A stretch of DNA of 64,000 nucleotides from Rubricoccus sp038746605. Its GTDB lineage: Bacteria > Bacteroidota > Rhodothermia > Rhodothermales > Rubricoccaceae. Below are positions 24,201 through 32,825 of the stretch, in pieces. The stretch's first letter is position 1. Each line of letters starts with the position of its first letter. The stretch is from assembly GCA_038746605.1 (NCBI GenBank), contig JBCDKM010000007.1, forward strand, positions 145,140-209,139, given 5' to 3'. The notes beneath the pieces are model-generated. The model saw only the letters and a list, made by a program, of their open reading frames with translations. It was not told the DNA's origin and did not search any database. The translations under genes were made by a program, and so were the position numbers.

Positions 24201-26972
24201 ATGGCTGCTCTCGACCGCTGGACTGATATCTCGGCCGCCCTCGACCGAATCCTCGACCTCACAGGCGACGCCCGCGCTGCCGCTCTCCGCGGCCTCGATC
24301 CCGAGGTGCGAAAGGAGGTAGAGGCGCTCCTCGCGCTGGACGGCGAGGCCGACCGGGTCTTTGGGGCGTCCGCTACGGCCTTCGCGGCTCCCTTCCTTCA
24401 GGGACTGGCGGGAGACCTCGACCGCGCAGAGGAAGAAGACGAGATCGGGCGCCGCATCGGACCGTATCAGGTCGTCGGGATGCTGGGGCGGGGCGGGATG
24501 GGCACCGTCTACCGCGCCCGCCGCGTGGACGGCACCTTCGACCAGACGGTCGCGCTGAAAGTGCTCCGCCGTGGTCTGGAGACCGACGATCTCCTCGCGC
24601 GATTCCGCGCCGAGCGTCAGATCCTCGCCGCGCTCCACCATCCGGCCATCGCGCAACTCTACGACGGAGGCCGCACCGAGGACGGGCGCCCGTACTACGC
24701 GATGGAGCTCGTCGAGGGCGAGCCCATCACGGACTACGCCGACCGCCACGGCCTCGGCACGCGCGAGCGCCTCCGTCTCTTCGCGACCGTCTGCGACGCC
24801 GTCCACCACGCGCATCAGCGGCTCGTCGTGCACCGGGACTTGAAGCCGAGCAACGTGCTCGTCGCCTCTGGCGGCGCAGGACACGAGGTAGAGGGCATGG
24901 GGCATGGGAAGGCGCCCGCTGTCAAGCTCCTCGACTTCGGCATCGCGAAGTTGCTGGACCCTGAGGCCGAGGTGCCTCTGACCCGAACGGGGCTTCGGCT
25001 CCTCACGCCGGAGTACGCAGCGCCCGAGCAACTGGCAGGCCGCGCTGTGACGACCGCGACCGATGTGTACGGCCTCGGTGCGTTGCTCTACGAACTGGTC
25101 GCGGGCGAGCGGCCCTTCGCCGAGGCGGGTCGTCGTGCCGTGGAAGAGGCGGTGCTCTTGCGCGAGCCGGACCGCCCCAGCACGCGTGCCGCCGAGACGG
25201 CGCCCACTCGCGGCGTCCCCGCCGACCGCCTCCGGCGCGAACTCGCGGGCGACGTGGACGTGATCTGCCTGAAGGCGCTCCGCAAAGAGCCCGAGCGCCG
25301 CTACGCCTCGGCAGAGGCTCTCCGCGACGATCTCGTGCGCCATCTCGACGGTCGCCCGGTGACGGCCCAGCCGGACACGATGAGCTATCGCGTGCGGACG
25401 TTCGTGCGCCGAAACCGCACCGCCGTGGGAGCCGTCGCCGCCATCGCGCTGCTCCTCGTCGGGTTGGCCGGAACCGCGACGTGGGCCGCCGTCACCACGA
25501 GCCGCCAGTCCGTCACCATCGCCGCCGAGCGCGACCGTGCCGAAGGACTCGCGGACTACCTCGTGGGGTTGCTCGGCGAGGCGGACCCGTACGAGACATC
25601 GTCGGACACACTCTCCGTGCCGGGTCTCATCGCGCACGGCATTGCGACGATCGACGAGGCGTTCCCGAACGACCCCGTCGCACGGGCACGAACGCTGGCA
25701 GCGTTCGGCGCCATCGAGACGCGTTTGGGGCACTTCCCGCGCGCAGACTCCCTGCTGACCCTCGCCGAGGCGACCCTCGCGCGAGAGGCCCCCGATCACC
25801 ACGAGGCCGCGGTCGCGGTGGCTCGAGGCCGGGGCGCGTACCACCGGGGCCTCGGCGCGTTGGAAGACGCGGAAGTGGCCTATCGCGAGGCCCTTGCTCG
25901 GTTCCGCCGCTCTGGGTCTGCCGACCTCGGCACCGAGGCGGAACTGGTCAACCAGCTCGCGGTTACGCTGCTGAGCCAGGACCGTCTGCCCGAGGCGGAT
26001 TCTCTCTTCACCGTCGCGCTCGGCACCGTGCGCCGGCTGGAGCGCCGGAAGGAGGAAGCCGTCGCCCTCGCGAGCCTCGCGGAGACCGCCGTCCGCCGGG
26101 GCGATGCCGACCGGGCCATTGAGTACGTGGAGGAGGCTCTTCCGCTCTACCGAGACCTCTACGGTCCCGCGCATCTCGCCCGCGCGCGAGGTCTTTTCAC
26201 GCTCGGATCCGCACTCGCCAGCGCCGAGCGGTACGACCGCGCCGAACCGCTCCTCCGCGAAGCTCTCGATGTGGAGGTGCGCGTCCTCGGACCGCTGCAT
26301 CCCGACGTGGGCCCGTCGCGCAATAACCTCGCCTACACCCTCCAGCACCGGGATCCGCCGGACTACGACGGGGCTCTCCGCCAACTCGCCGCTGCACGCG
26401 AGGTCTACGAGGCCGTCCCCGAGGGGGCCTACATGGACCTCGCGATCCTCGAAAACAACATCGGGTCCGTCCACGAAGATGCGGGTCGCATGGGCGAGGC
26501 GCTGGAAGCGTATCGCCGATCCGTCGGCATCGCGCTGGACCGAGGGTTCGTCCTCGACGAGGGGATCGCGAGGCGCAATGTGGGGGGCGCGCTGTGGATC
26601 ACGGGCGACCTCCCCGGCGCGGAGCGCGAGAGCCGCCGCGCCCTCGATCTCGTGCGTGCCGAGGTCGGCGACGATCACCCGATCACGATCATCATGGAGT
26701 CGGGCGTGGCGGCGGTCTCCGTAGATCGCCGACCGGCGGAGGCGGAGCCTGCGCTTCGCCGGGCGATCTCCCGGACGGACAGCGTCTTCGGGGAGGGCCA
26801 CTGGCGCGGGGCCGTCGCCCGCTTCCACCTCGCGCGACTCTTCCTGGAGGCCCGCCCGGAGGAGGGACGTGAGTTGCTTCGCGAGGTGGCCCCGGCGCTC
26901 CGCGAGCGGTACGTGGTCACGAACGGATTCCGCCAGCGCGTCGAGGCCATCCTGCGCGAGGCTGGAGTGTGA
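24201..26972 (+). CDS. Membrane serine/threonine protein kinase with C-terminal TPR repeats (second copy)
   Basis: A 923-residue Hanks-type kinase starting at the ATG at 24201. It has glycine loop GRGGMG (96-101), Lys120 in VALKV, HRDLKPSN (Asp213), DFGIAK (Asp245) and EYAAPEQ. A membrane helix lies at about 408-430 (VGAVAAIALLLVGLAGTATW), followed by ~490 residues of TPR-like helical repeats (TLAAFGAIETRLG, RSVGIALDRGF). It has the same domain order as the kinase at 183-2747. The periplasmic TPR sensor and cytoplasmic kinase arrangement is inferred from the single helix. It probably works with the sigma factor immediately upstream. Confidence 0.9.
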   Translation: MAALDRWTDISAALDRILDLTGDARAAALRGLDPEVRKEVEALLALDGEADRVFGASATAFAAPFLQGLAGDLDRAEEEDEIGRRIGPYQVVGMLGRGGMGTVYRARRVDGTFDQTVALKVLRRGLETDDLLARFRAERQILAALHHPAIAQLYDGGRTEDGRPYYAMELVEGEPITDYADRHGLGTRERLRLFATVCDAVHHAHQRLVVHRDLKPSNVLVASGGAGHEVEGMGHGKAPAVKLLDFGIAKLLDPEAEVPLTRTGLRLLTPEYAAPEQLAGRAVTTATDVYGLGALLYELVAGERPFAEAGRRAVEEAVLLREPDRPSTRAAETAPTRGVPADRLRRELAGDVDVICLKALRKEPERRYASAEALRDDLVRHLDGRPVTAQPDTMSYRVRTFVRRNRTAVGAVAAIALLLVGLAGTATWAAVTTSRQSVTIAAERDRAEGLADYLVGLLGEADPYETSSDTLSVPGLIAHGIATIDEAFPNDPVARARTLAAFGAIETRLGHFPRADSLLTLAEATLAREAPDHHEAAVAVARGRGAYHRGLGALEDAEVAYREALARFRRSGSADLGTEAELVNQLAVTLLSQDRLPEADSLFTVALGTVRRLERRKEEAVALASLAETAVRRGDADRAIEYVEEALPLYRDLYGPAHLARARGLFTLGSALASAERYDRAEPLLREALDVEVRVLGPLHPDVGPSRNNLAYTLQHRDPPDYDGALRQLAAAREVYEAVPEGAYMDLAILENNIGSVHEDAGRMGEALEAYRRSVGIALDRGFVLDEGIARRNVGGALWITGDLPGAERESRRALDLVRAEVGDDHPITIIMESGVAAVSVDRRPAEAEPALRRAISRTDSVFGEGHWRGAVARFHLARLFLEARPEEGRELLREVAPALRERYVVTNGFRQRVEAILREAGV

Positions 26973-27034
26973 GCCGTGGCCCCCTTCGGGCGCAGGCTGC
27001 GAGAGAGGGGTAGATCCTCCTGACTCCGCCTTCC

Positions 27035-28132
27035 ATGCGTGTCCTCTCGCTTCTACTCGCCCTCGCGTTCGTTGCTTCTCCCGCCGCTGCTCAATCCCTC
27101 GTCGGGACGTGGCACGAGGCGGCGACGGGCCTGACCTATGCGTTCGCCGACGATGGCACCGGCCAACTCGTTCAGCCGGGCGTGGGCGCTCAGCCGTTCG
27201 CGTACGCCCTCGACGGTACGACGCTGACTGTGCAGCAGAACGGCGGTACGGTCGCCTTCTCGGTGCAAGAACTCACGGCCTCCCGCGCGACGTTCGCTCT
27301 CGCCAACGGCGCCACGTTCACGCTCACCCGCGAGGGCACCGCCAGCACCTCCGGCGGTGTTTCCGAGGCCGACGTGATGGTCGCCGTCCGGTTGGCAGAG
27401 TTCGTCGTCGGTGAGTCGCTCGGCGAGAGCGAGATCGATGGCATCCGCCGGGAGGTCCACGCGGACCACGTCAGCGACGCAGCGGGCACCGCCGAGTCCC
27501 TCGGGATGTTTCGGACGGTGCTGAACGCCGCCGCTCAGGCGACGGACCCGGTCGCGGTCGGGGTTGCGCGGCAGCAACTCCTCGTGGGGCTCCTGGACAT
27601 GCGTCGCCAGATGCCGAACGAGCCCTCACCGTTCTTCGACTCCATTACGAACCGCGTCCGCCTCGTCGCCTTCGACGCCGCCTCCGGGACGGGCGCGACC
27701 GACCGTGATGTCCGCGCCGCCGCCGACTTCCTCGCCTGGCAGGCCCAGATGGCGGGAAGCGCGTCTCCTGCCGCGAGCTACGCCGAGTACGAGGCGTACG
27801 TCGCGCAGAACTTCGCGGGGTTGAGCCAGGACGAGAAGGAGTTCCTCTCCGCCGCCGCCGTGATCTGGCCGTTGGTGCAGGCGCAGTGGGCCGCGCTCTC
27901 CGCACAGCAGCAGCAGCAAGCCCAGACTCAGATCGCAGGACAGTCTGCGGACGATCTCCTCGCCCTCCAGGAGCAGACGCAGCAGTCCGACGCGTACTAC
28001 CGGACCATGAGCCAGATCTCCGCGATGCAGCATCAGACCTCCATGTCGATCCTGAACAACATGGGGGGCGGCAGCGACTACGAGATGTGGCGCACGGACG
28101 CCTACGGCAACCCGACGTATCAGGTCTACTGA
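27035..28132 (+). CDS. Exported protein of unknown function, Gln-rich C-terminus
   Basis: A 365-residue protein with a signal peptide (MRVLSLLLALAFVASPAAAQ). Residues 22-105 look like a small beta domain (LVGTWHEAATGLTYAFADDGTG, resembling lipocalin-like 'GTW' modules). Residues ~115-330 are mostly helical and include a QQQQQAQTQ run. The last residues are MWRTDAYGNPTYQVY. I do not recognise the family. Its TGA stop overlaps the first base of a MITE-like inverted repeat, so the present C-terminus may have been set by that insertion. It follows the kinase by 62 bases on the same strand. Confidence 0.7.
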   Translation: MRVLSLLLALAFVASPAAAQSLVGTWHEAATGLTYAFADDGTGQLVQPGVGAQPFAYALDGTTLTVQQNGGTVAFSVQELTASRATFALANGATFTLTREGTASTSGGVSEADVMVAVRLAEFVVGESLGESEIDGIRREVHADHVSDAAGTAESLGMFRTVLNAAAQATDPVAVGVARQQLLVGLLDMRRQMPNEPSPFFDSITNRVRLVAFDAASGTGATDRDVRAAADFLAWQAQMAGSASPAASYAEYEAYVAQNFAGLSQDEKEFLSAAAVIWPLVQAQWAALSAQQQQQAQTQIAGQSADDLLALQEQTQQSDAYYRTMSQISAMQHQTSMSILNNMGGGSDYEMWRTDAYGNPTYQVY

Positions 28133-28294
28133 GAAACTGTTTGGTGAAGGAGCGGGCAGCCGAGACCGAGCGAAGACGAATGCGGCAAGGAGCGCGAAGC
28201 AGGCGATGTGCAAGCATCGACGATGCAGCGCGACGTAGCAGTAGGTGGCTGCAGCCGGTCGCAGGCCGCGACTTTCATTCGCCAGACAGTTTCT
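28132..28294. mobile_element. MITE-like element with 17-bp imperfect terminal inverted repeats
   Basis: AGAAACTGTTTGGTGAA at 28132-28148 is matched in inverse orientation at 28278-28294 (15 of 17 positions). The 129 bases between hold no gene and show lower local coding character than the surroundings. The size and ends suit a non-autonomous derivative of an insertion sequence. No target-site duplication is evident, and the parent element is not in the window. Confidence 0.5.
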
Positions 28295-28303
28295 GATAGC
28301 TCC

Positions 28304-28341
28304 GCCCGCCTCGATCTCTCCATGGGCGCACCGAGGCGGGC
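28304..28341. terminator. Intergenic hairpin, CCGCCTCGG family
   Basis: A 10-bp stem (GCCCGCCTCG / CGAGGCGGGC) with an 18-base loop, just after the MITE-like element and about 80 bases before etfB. Confidence 0.45.
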
Positions 28342-28421
28342 AGACAGAGGGTCGTTTTCGTGGCACGCCCTCGCACCTCGCGGTACGTTCGCGGCCTCGT
28401 TTCACCGGCCCGTTCTGCCCG

Positions 28422-29174
28422 ATGCGATTCGCCGTCTGCGTCAATCAGGTCCTCGATGTCACGGCTCCCGCTCAGATCCGAGGCGGAGCCCTCGTGCTCC
28501 CCGAGGATCGGCGCGTGCTGGATCACTACGCCGCGTGCGCGCTGGAGGCCGCCCTCACTCTGCGCGAGACGCACGGCGACGACACGTGGTCCGTCGAGGC
28601 GGTCCTGATCGGGCCGGAGGAAGCGGGATCCGCGTTGCGCAAGGCCCTCGCGATGGGCGCCGATTCCGGCACTCACCTCGTCACAGACACCCCACTGGAC
28701 GACGCCTCCACGGCCGCTCTCCTCGCCGATCAGTTCCATGAGGACCCGCCCGACGCCATCTGGCTCGGCAAGCAGTCCCAGGACACCGACGCCGGGCTCG
28801 TCGGGGGGCGGTTGGCGGAGCGCCTCGGCGCGGCGTTCGTCGCCAACGCGGTCGGTGCGATGGTGGAGGAGGAAGCACTCGTGATCGACCGGCAGGGGGA
28901 CCGGGGGATCGAGGTGGTGGAGATGCCTGCACCGTGCGTGGTGACGGTCTCCAACAACATGAACGACCCCCGCACGCCGAACCTTCGGAGCATCATGGCG
29001 GCCAAGCGGAAAGCCGTCGAGACGCGCGAGGTCGCGCCTGATCTGCCGCTCGCAGTGGCCATCTCGGCCAGCGCGCCGCCCGCCCGCCCGCCGGGCCGCA
29101 CGCTGGAGGGTCCGCCGGAGGCAGCCGCCCGCGAGGTGGTTCGCCTTCTCTCCGACGACCTTCGCCTGATCTGA
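28422..29174 (+). CDS. etfB: Electron transfer flavoprotein beta subunit
   Basis: A 250-residue EtfB, starting at the ATG at 28422 (MRFAVCVNQVLD). It carries the family signature region GKQSQDTDAGLVGGRLAERLG and the late stretch PCVVTVSNNMNDPRTPNLRSIMAAKRK, which binds AMP and contacts dehydrogenase partners. It pairs with EtfA to accept electrons from acyl-CoA and related dehydrogenases and pass them toward the quinone pool. EtfA follows 28 bases downstream in the same orientation. Confidence 0.95.
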   Translation: MRFAVCVNQVLDVTAPAQIRGGALVLPEDRRVLDHYAACALEAALTLRETHGDDTWSVEAVLIGPEEAGSALRKALAMGADSGTHLVTDTPLDDASTAALLADQFHEDPPDAIWLGKQSQDTDAGLVGGRLAERLGAAFVANAVGAMVEEEALVIDRQGDRGIEVVEMPAPCVVTVSNNMNDPRTPNLRSIMAAKRKAVETREVAPDLPLAVAISASAPPARPPGRTLEGPPEAAAREVVRLLSDDLRLI

Positions 29175-29202
29175 CGGCCCTCTGCTTTCGCGCCCCGATC
29201 CC

Positions 29203-30189
29203 ATGCCTACCGTCCTCACCTACGTTCCCCTCGCTGATGGCGCCCCGACCCGCGCGGCACTCGAAGCCCTCGCTTGTGCCCGTCGGCTCGCGGTGGAATC
29301 TGGCAGCACGCTCGCAGCAGCAGTTCTCGGCGACGGGTCTACTGCGACGGATGCCCTCGCGAGGCAAGGCGTTGCCACCCTCGTCACGGTGCCGGATGCG
29401 CCCGCAGAGCCACCGGGGTCCCGCGCGCTCGATGCGCTGAGTGCGACGGTCTCGCGAGTTCGCCCCGAGATTGTGGTGCTTCCGTCCACCGAGGCGGTGA
29501 AGGATCTCATCGGGGCGCTGGCGGAGCGGACGGGCGGCGTCGCGCTGACCGATGCGTACGGGGTTTCGATCGCGGATGGAGCCGTGGAGGCGATTCGTCC
29601 GGCGCTCTCGGCAGCGTTCCGCTCTCGTGTTCGTGCCCCGTTCTCCTCGGACGCGCCCGCGATTGTAACCCTCCGAACGGGCGCAGCCGAAGTGGCCGAG
29701 CTGGAAACACCGACGGAGCCAGAGATTGTTGAGGTCGCCAGTCCTGAGCCGTCGCGTTCCCAGCCGGTTCTCCGGGAGCTTCGCGAGGATGCCACAGGCG
29801 AAGGCCCCGACCTCGCGAGCGCGTCCATCGTCGTCGGCGCGGGGCGAGGCGTCAAGGACGAGACGGGCGTCGTGCTGATCTACGAGCTGGCAGAGGCGCT
29901 CGGTGCGGCGGTCGGGACGAGCCGGGGCGCAGCCGAGGCCGGTCTGTTTCCCGCGAGCGCGCTCGTTGGACAGACGGGCAAGGTGGTCGCCCCCGAGGTC
30001 TACATCGCCGTGGGCATCTCGGGCGCGATGCAGCACCTCGCGGGCATGAGCGCCAGCCGAACCATCGTCGCGATCAACAAGGACGCGGCAGCGCCCATCT
30101 TCGACGTGGCGAGCGTCGGGATCGTCGCGGACTTCCGGGACGTGCTCCCACCGATGATCGAGGCCGCCCGCGAGGCCCGAGGTCAGTAG
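29203..30189 (+). CDS. etfA: Electron transfer flavoprotein alpha subunit
   Basis: A 328-residue EtfA. The N-terminal domain (1-190) is the ETF fold. The C-terminal FAD domain contains ASIVVGAGRGVKD, GTSRGAAEAGLFPASALVGQTGKVVAP, YIAVGISGAMQHLAGM and AINKDAAAPIF, all in the expected order. It forms the FAD-bearing heterodimer with the upstream EtfB. No ETF-quinone oxidoreductase is present here. Confidence 0.95.
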   Translation: MPTVLTYVPLADGAPTRAALEALACARRLAVESGSTLAAAVLGDGSTATDALARQGVATLVTVPDAPAEPPGSRALDALSATVSRVRPEIVVLPSTEAVKDLIGALAERTGGVALTDAYGVSIADGAVEAIRPALSAAFRSRVRAPFSSDAPAIVTLRTGAAEVAELETPTEPEIVEVASPEPSRSQPVLRELREDATGEGPDLASASIVVGAGRGVKDETGVVLIYELAEALGAAVGTSRGAAEAGLFPASALVGQTGKVVAPEVYIAVGISGAMQHLAGMSASRTIVAINKDAAAPIFDVASVGIVADFRDVLPPMIEAAREARGQ

Positions 30190-30198
30190 CCGGTGACT

Positions 30199-30232
30199 CC
30201 GCCTCGGTACGTCCGTGGACCTACCGAGGCGG
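30199..30232. terminator. Intergenic hairpin, CCGCCTCGG family
   Basis: An 11-bp stem (30199-30209 / 30222-30232) with an inner GTCC/GGAC pairing, starting ten bases after the etfA stop. A good candidate end for the etfBA transcript. Confidence 0.55.
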
Positions 30233-30266
30233 GCACGATGGGCGCGCGCGCCGTACGTTCCGCGCC

Positions 30267-31667
30267 GTGACGCCCGAGCCGCCCCGCACCTACCGGATCC
30301 TCCGCGCCCTCGTGCGCGGCATGCTGCGGACGTTCTTCCGCGAGATCGCCGTGGAGGGCCGTGAGCACGTGCCCCGGGACGGCGGCGGGCTGCTCGTTGC
30401 GTGGCATCCCAACGGCGTCATTGACCCCGGGATCATCCTGGCCGCGTTCCCCCGGCAGGTCGTCTTCGGCGCACGCGACGGACTCCTGCGCTGGCCGCTC
30501 GTCGGCTGGTTGTTCCGCGCTCTCGGCACCGTCCCGATCTACCGCGCCGGAGACCATGCAGGCGACGACGAGTCCGCTCGCCGCGAGGCCAATGCGCGCA
30601 GCCTCGATGCCCTGGCAGAGGCTGTCGCCAGTGGGTCGTTCTCGGCTCTTTTCCCCGAGGGTCAGAGCCACAACGAGCCGCACGTCACGGGCGTCCGCAG
30701 CGGTGCCGCCCGGCTCTACCTCCGCGCGAAGGAACTCGGCGCCAAGGTGCCCGCCATCGTGCCCGTCGGCCTGCACTACGACGCCAAGAGCGTCTTCCGC
30801 TCGGATGTGCTCGTCGTCTTCCACCCGCCGCTGAAGGTCCCGCCCGAGGCGAGCGTACCGGAGATCAGCGCGCGCATTGAGGAGTCGCTCACCCGCGTCG
30901 TCCACGCCACGGACGACTGGGACCTGCACCGGACGATGCTTCGTGCCAGCGCGCTCGTCCGCGCCGAGCAGACCGCACGCAAAGGCGATCCGGCAGACCG
31001 CGCGCCGTTCTCCACCCGCCGGTCGGACTTCGAGCAGATGTGGCTCGGCTACCACGCTCGCCGCGAGACGCATCCCGACGAGATCGAGGCGCTCCGCCGC
31101 GAGGTGGCCGCGTACCGCCGCAAGCTGGCGCTTCTCCAGATGGACGATGCCGACCTCGACAAGCCGCCGCGCTCTGCCCCGGCGCAAGTCGCCGTCACAG
31201 CGCTCCTCGGTGCCCTCGCGTACGTCTTCCTCCGGCCGCTCTTTTTGATCGGGCTGCTCGTCAACGCGCCGCCGTATTACGCCCTGAAGCCCGTCGCGAA
31301 ACGGCTCGCGCGTGATGAAAAGGATCAGGCCACCATCAAGCTGCTCGGCGGGTTCGTGCTCTTCCCACTCGCGTGGATCACTGTGTCGCTCTTGGCCGTC
31401 GCGGGGCTCGCGCCGCTCCGCGAGATCGCGCCGTGGGTGCCGGACGCGCCCCTCGCGATTGGTCTCGGAGCGTTTCTGCTGAGCGTGATCGGAGGCGTCG
31501 TGGCGCTTCGATCAGCGGAGCTGACACTGGAGACGTGGCAGGTGGTGCGCGCGCGGCGGATGCGCAGGAGGCGCCCGGAAGTGATCGCGGACCTGCGCCG
31601 CCAGCGGAGCGACCTGACAGACCGTCTCCTCGCCATGGCCGAGGGATTGGAGGAGGTCCGCGTGTGA
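30267..31667 (+). CDS. PlsC-type glycerolipid acyltransferase with C-terminal membrane extension
   Basis: A 466-residue protein starting at the GTG at 30267. The PlsC domain (about 25-230) has the His-Asp block WHPNGVIDP, a GxxP-type region LGTVPIYRAGD, the substrate motif FPEGQSHNEP and a later VPVGLHYD. It should transfer acyl groups to a glycerol-phosphate or related lipid at the inner membrane. Beyond the ~200-residue core is a coiled segment (IEALRREVAAYRRKLALLQ) and at least three hydrophobic segments (ALLGALAYVFLRPLFLIGLL, FPLAWITVSLLAVAGL, IGLGAFLLSVIGGVVAL). This extended form occurs in Bacteroidota and Rhodothermota. The exact acceptor is unknown. Confidence 0.85.
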   Translation: MTPEPPRTYRILRALVRGMLRTFFREIAVEGREHVPRDGGGLLVAWHPNGVIDPGIILAAFPRQVVFGARDGLLRWPLVGWLFRALGTVPIYRAGDHAGDDESARREANARSLDALAEAVASGSFSALFPEGQSHNEPHVTGVRSGAARLYLRAKELGAKVPAIVPVGLHYDAKSVFRSDVLVVFHPPLKVPPEASVPEISARIEESLTRVVHATDDWDLHRTMLRASALVRAEQTARKGDPADRAPFSTRRSDFEQMWLGYHARRETHPDEIEALRREVAAYRRKLALLQMDDADLDKPPRSAPAQVAVTALLGALAYVFLRPLFLIGLLVNAPPYYALKPVAKRLARDEKDQATIKLLGGFVLFPLAWITVSLLAVAGLAPLREIAPWVPDAPLAIGLGAFLLSVIGGVVALRSAELTLETWQVVRARRMRRRRPEVIADLRRQRSDLTDRLLAMAEGLEEVRV

Positions 31668-31788
31668 AGAAAGCTTCCCGCTCGGTTCATTGCGGGTTGA
31701 AAACTCTTGGCACGTTAGCTCGTCATACTACCACGCCAGGCAACTGGCGAGCATTCACGTTCAGCGACAGCTCATACCCCTTTTTTCC

Positions 31789-32166
31789 ATGTTGACGCTT
31801 TCCACTTCTACCCTCACAGGCACCGACGTTCGCAACCTGCAAGGCGAGACTCTCGGCGACATCAAGGACTTCGTTCTCGACATCGAGAGTGGCCGTGTGC
31901 AGTACGCCGTACTCGACTTCGGCGGCTTCCTCGGCATCGGCAACAAGTACTTCGCCGTCCCGCTCGAAGCCTTCCGCGCCGACACGCAAAACGAGTATCT
32001 CATCCTCGACGTGGACAAGACCGTGCTCAACGACGCGCCGGGCTTCCCGCAGGACAACTGGCCGACCGTCGCCGACGAGCGCTTCATCGAGAATGTCTAC
32101 ACGCACTACGGTTTGCGTGATGCGTGGCAGCGTTCGCGGATGACGCGCGAGGCCGTCCTCAACTAA
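31789..32166 (+). CDS. PRC-barrel domain protein
   Basis: A 125-residue soluble protein starting at the ATG at 31789. The first ~75 residues are a PRC-barrel: LTGTDVRNLQGETLGDIKDF, YAVLDFGGFLGIGNKYFAVP and a YLILDVDK strand. There is no signal peptide. Such proteins are often stress-associated or bind RNA or partner proteins; no specific role can be assigned. The upstream 120 bases are unusually AT-rich for this window, with TTGGCA near 31707 and TACTAC near 31726, a possible but unproven promoter. A strong intrinsic terminator follows. Confidence 0.85.
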   Translation: MLTLSTSTLTGTDVRNLQGETLGDIKDFVLDIESGRVQYAVLDFGGFLGIGNKYFAVPLEAFRADTQNEYLILDVDKTVLNDAPGFPQDNWPTVADERFIENVYTHYGLRDAWQRSRMTREAVLN

Positions 32167-32204
32167 GGGGGCATTCCCTTTCTCTCGCTCGCGCGGGAGA
32201 CGAC

Positions 32205-32237
32205 CCGCCGCTTGGAGTGTCTCCAGGCGGCGGTTTT
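32205..32237 (+). terminator. Rho-independent terminator after the PRC-barrel gene
   Basis: A 13-bp stem (CCGCCGCTTGGAG / CTCCAGGCGGCGG, one G-T pair) with a 3-base loop, followed by TTTT. It is the only textbook intrinsic terminator I see in the window and contrasts with the CCGCCTCGG hairpins, which lack a T-run. Confidence 0.8.
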
Positions 32238-32273
32238 CATTTGTGCGTTTGCTCTTGGGCCCTCACGTCTCCT

Positions 32274-32289
32274 GCCTCGGTGCCGAGGC
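32274..32289. repeat. Short palindrome, CCGCCTCGG family
   Basis: GCCTCGG/CCGAGGC arms with a 2-base centre, 36 bases after the intrinsic terminator and 65 bases before the thioredoxin-like gene. A second terminator would be redundant here. Confidence 0.45.
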
Positions 32290-32353
32290 GGAGGGAGCCG
32301 CAATCAGCGGGACGGCCCGTGCGTCTCTCCGGCCACAACCAACCCGTACACCG

Positions 32354-32803
32354 ATGCCTACCTCTCGCCGCGCGATTCTTACTGCCCTCGTCGCCATCGG
32401 GGCGCTTATGCCACTGACCGCCTTCACGCCATTCATGGCGCAGGCCGTCCAGCCGAAGGCCCAGACCGCCGAGCAAACGGAGGTCCTCGCGCTCGTCTTC
32501 GCCGCCGACTGGTGCTCTGCCTGCAAGGTCCTCGATCCGAAGCTTCGCGCCGCCCAGGCGTCGTTAGAGGACCTCCCCGTCACGTTCGTCACGCTGGACC
32601 AGACCGATGCCGATGCGCGCCGACAGGCCGCCGCGAGCGCTCGCGAGGGAGGCTACACCGAGGTCTACTCTGCCCATGAGGGCAAGACCGGCTTTGTCCT
32701 CCTCGTCCACGCCCAGACCCAAGAGGTCCTCGGCCGGATCACCTCCTCTGACTCCGAGTCTGAGATCCGACGGAAGGTGCGCCGCGCCGTCGCCTCTGCC
32801 TGA
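32354..32803 (+). CDS. Exported thioredoxin-fold protein
   Basis: A 149-residue protein from the ATG at 32354 with an N-terminal membrane or signal segment (ILTALVAIGALMPLTAFTPFMAQA). A thioredoxin fold follows, with active site AADWCSACKVLDPKL (WCxxC) near residue 55. Instead of the usual cis-Pro segment it reads YSAHEGKTGFVLLV, so the cis-proline is not obvious. It is probably a periplasmic thiol-disulfide protein. It lies 22 bases before a sigma/anti-sigma pair, suggesting envelope-redox signalling; that link is inference. Confidence 0.8.
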   Translation: MPTSRRAILTALVAIGALMPLTAFTPFMAQAVQPKAQTAEQTEVLALVFAADWCSACKVLDPKLRAAQASLEDLPVTFVTLDQTDADARRQAAASAREGGYTEVYSAHEGKTGFVLLVHAQTQEVLGRITSSDSESEIRRKVRRAVASA

Positions 32804-32825
32804 TCCGCCCTCGCGCCCGTCTGCC

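Noticed and set aside
24144..26828. 894-residue open frame antisense to the second kinase
   Set aside because: Shadow of the kinase frame; composition dominated by Arg, Gly, Glu and Ala without motifs.
28132..28294. Autonomous insertion sequence
   Set aside because: Too short for a transposase and has no coding frame; it is called only as MITE-like.
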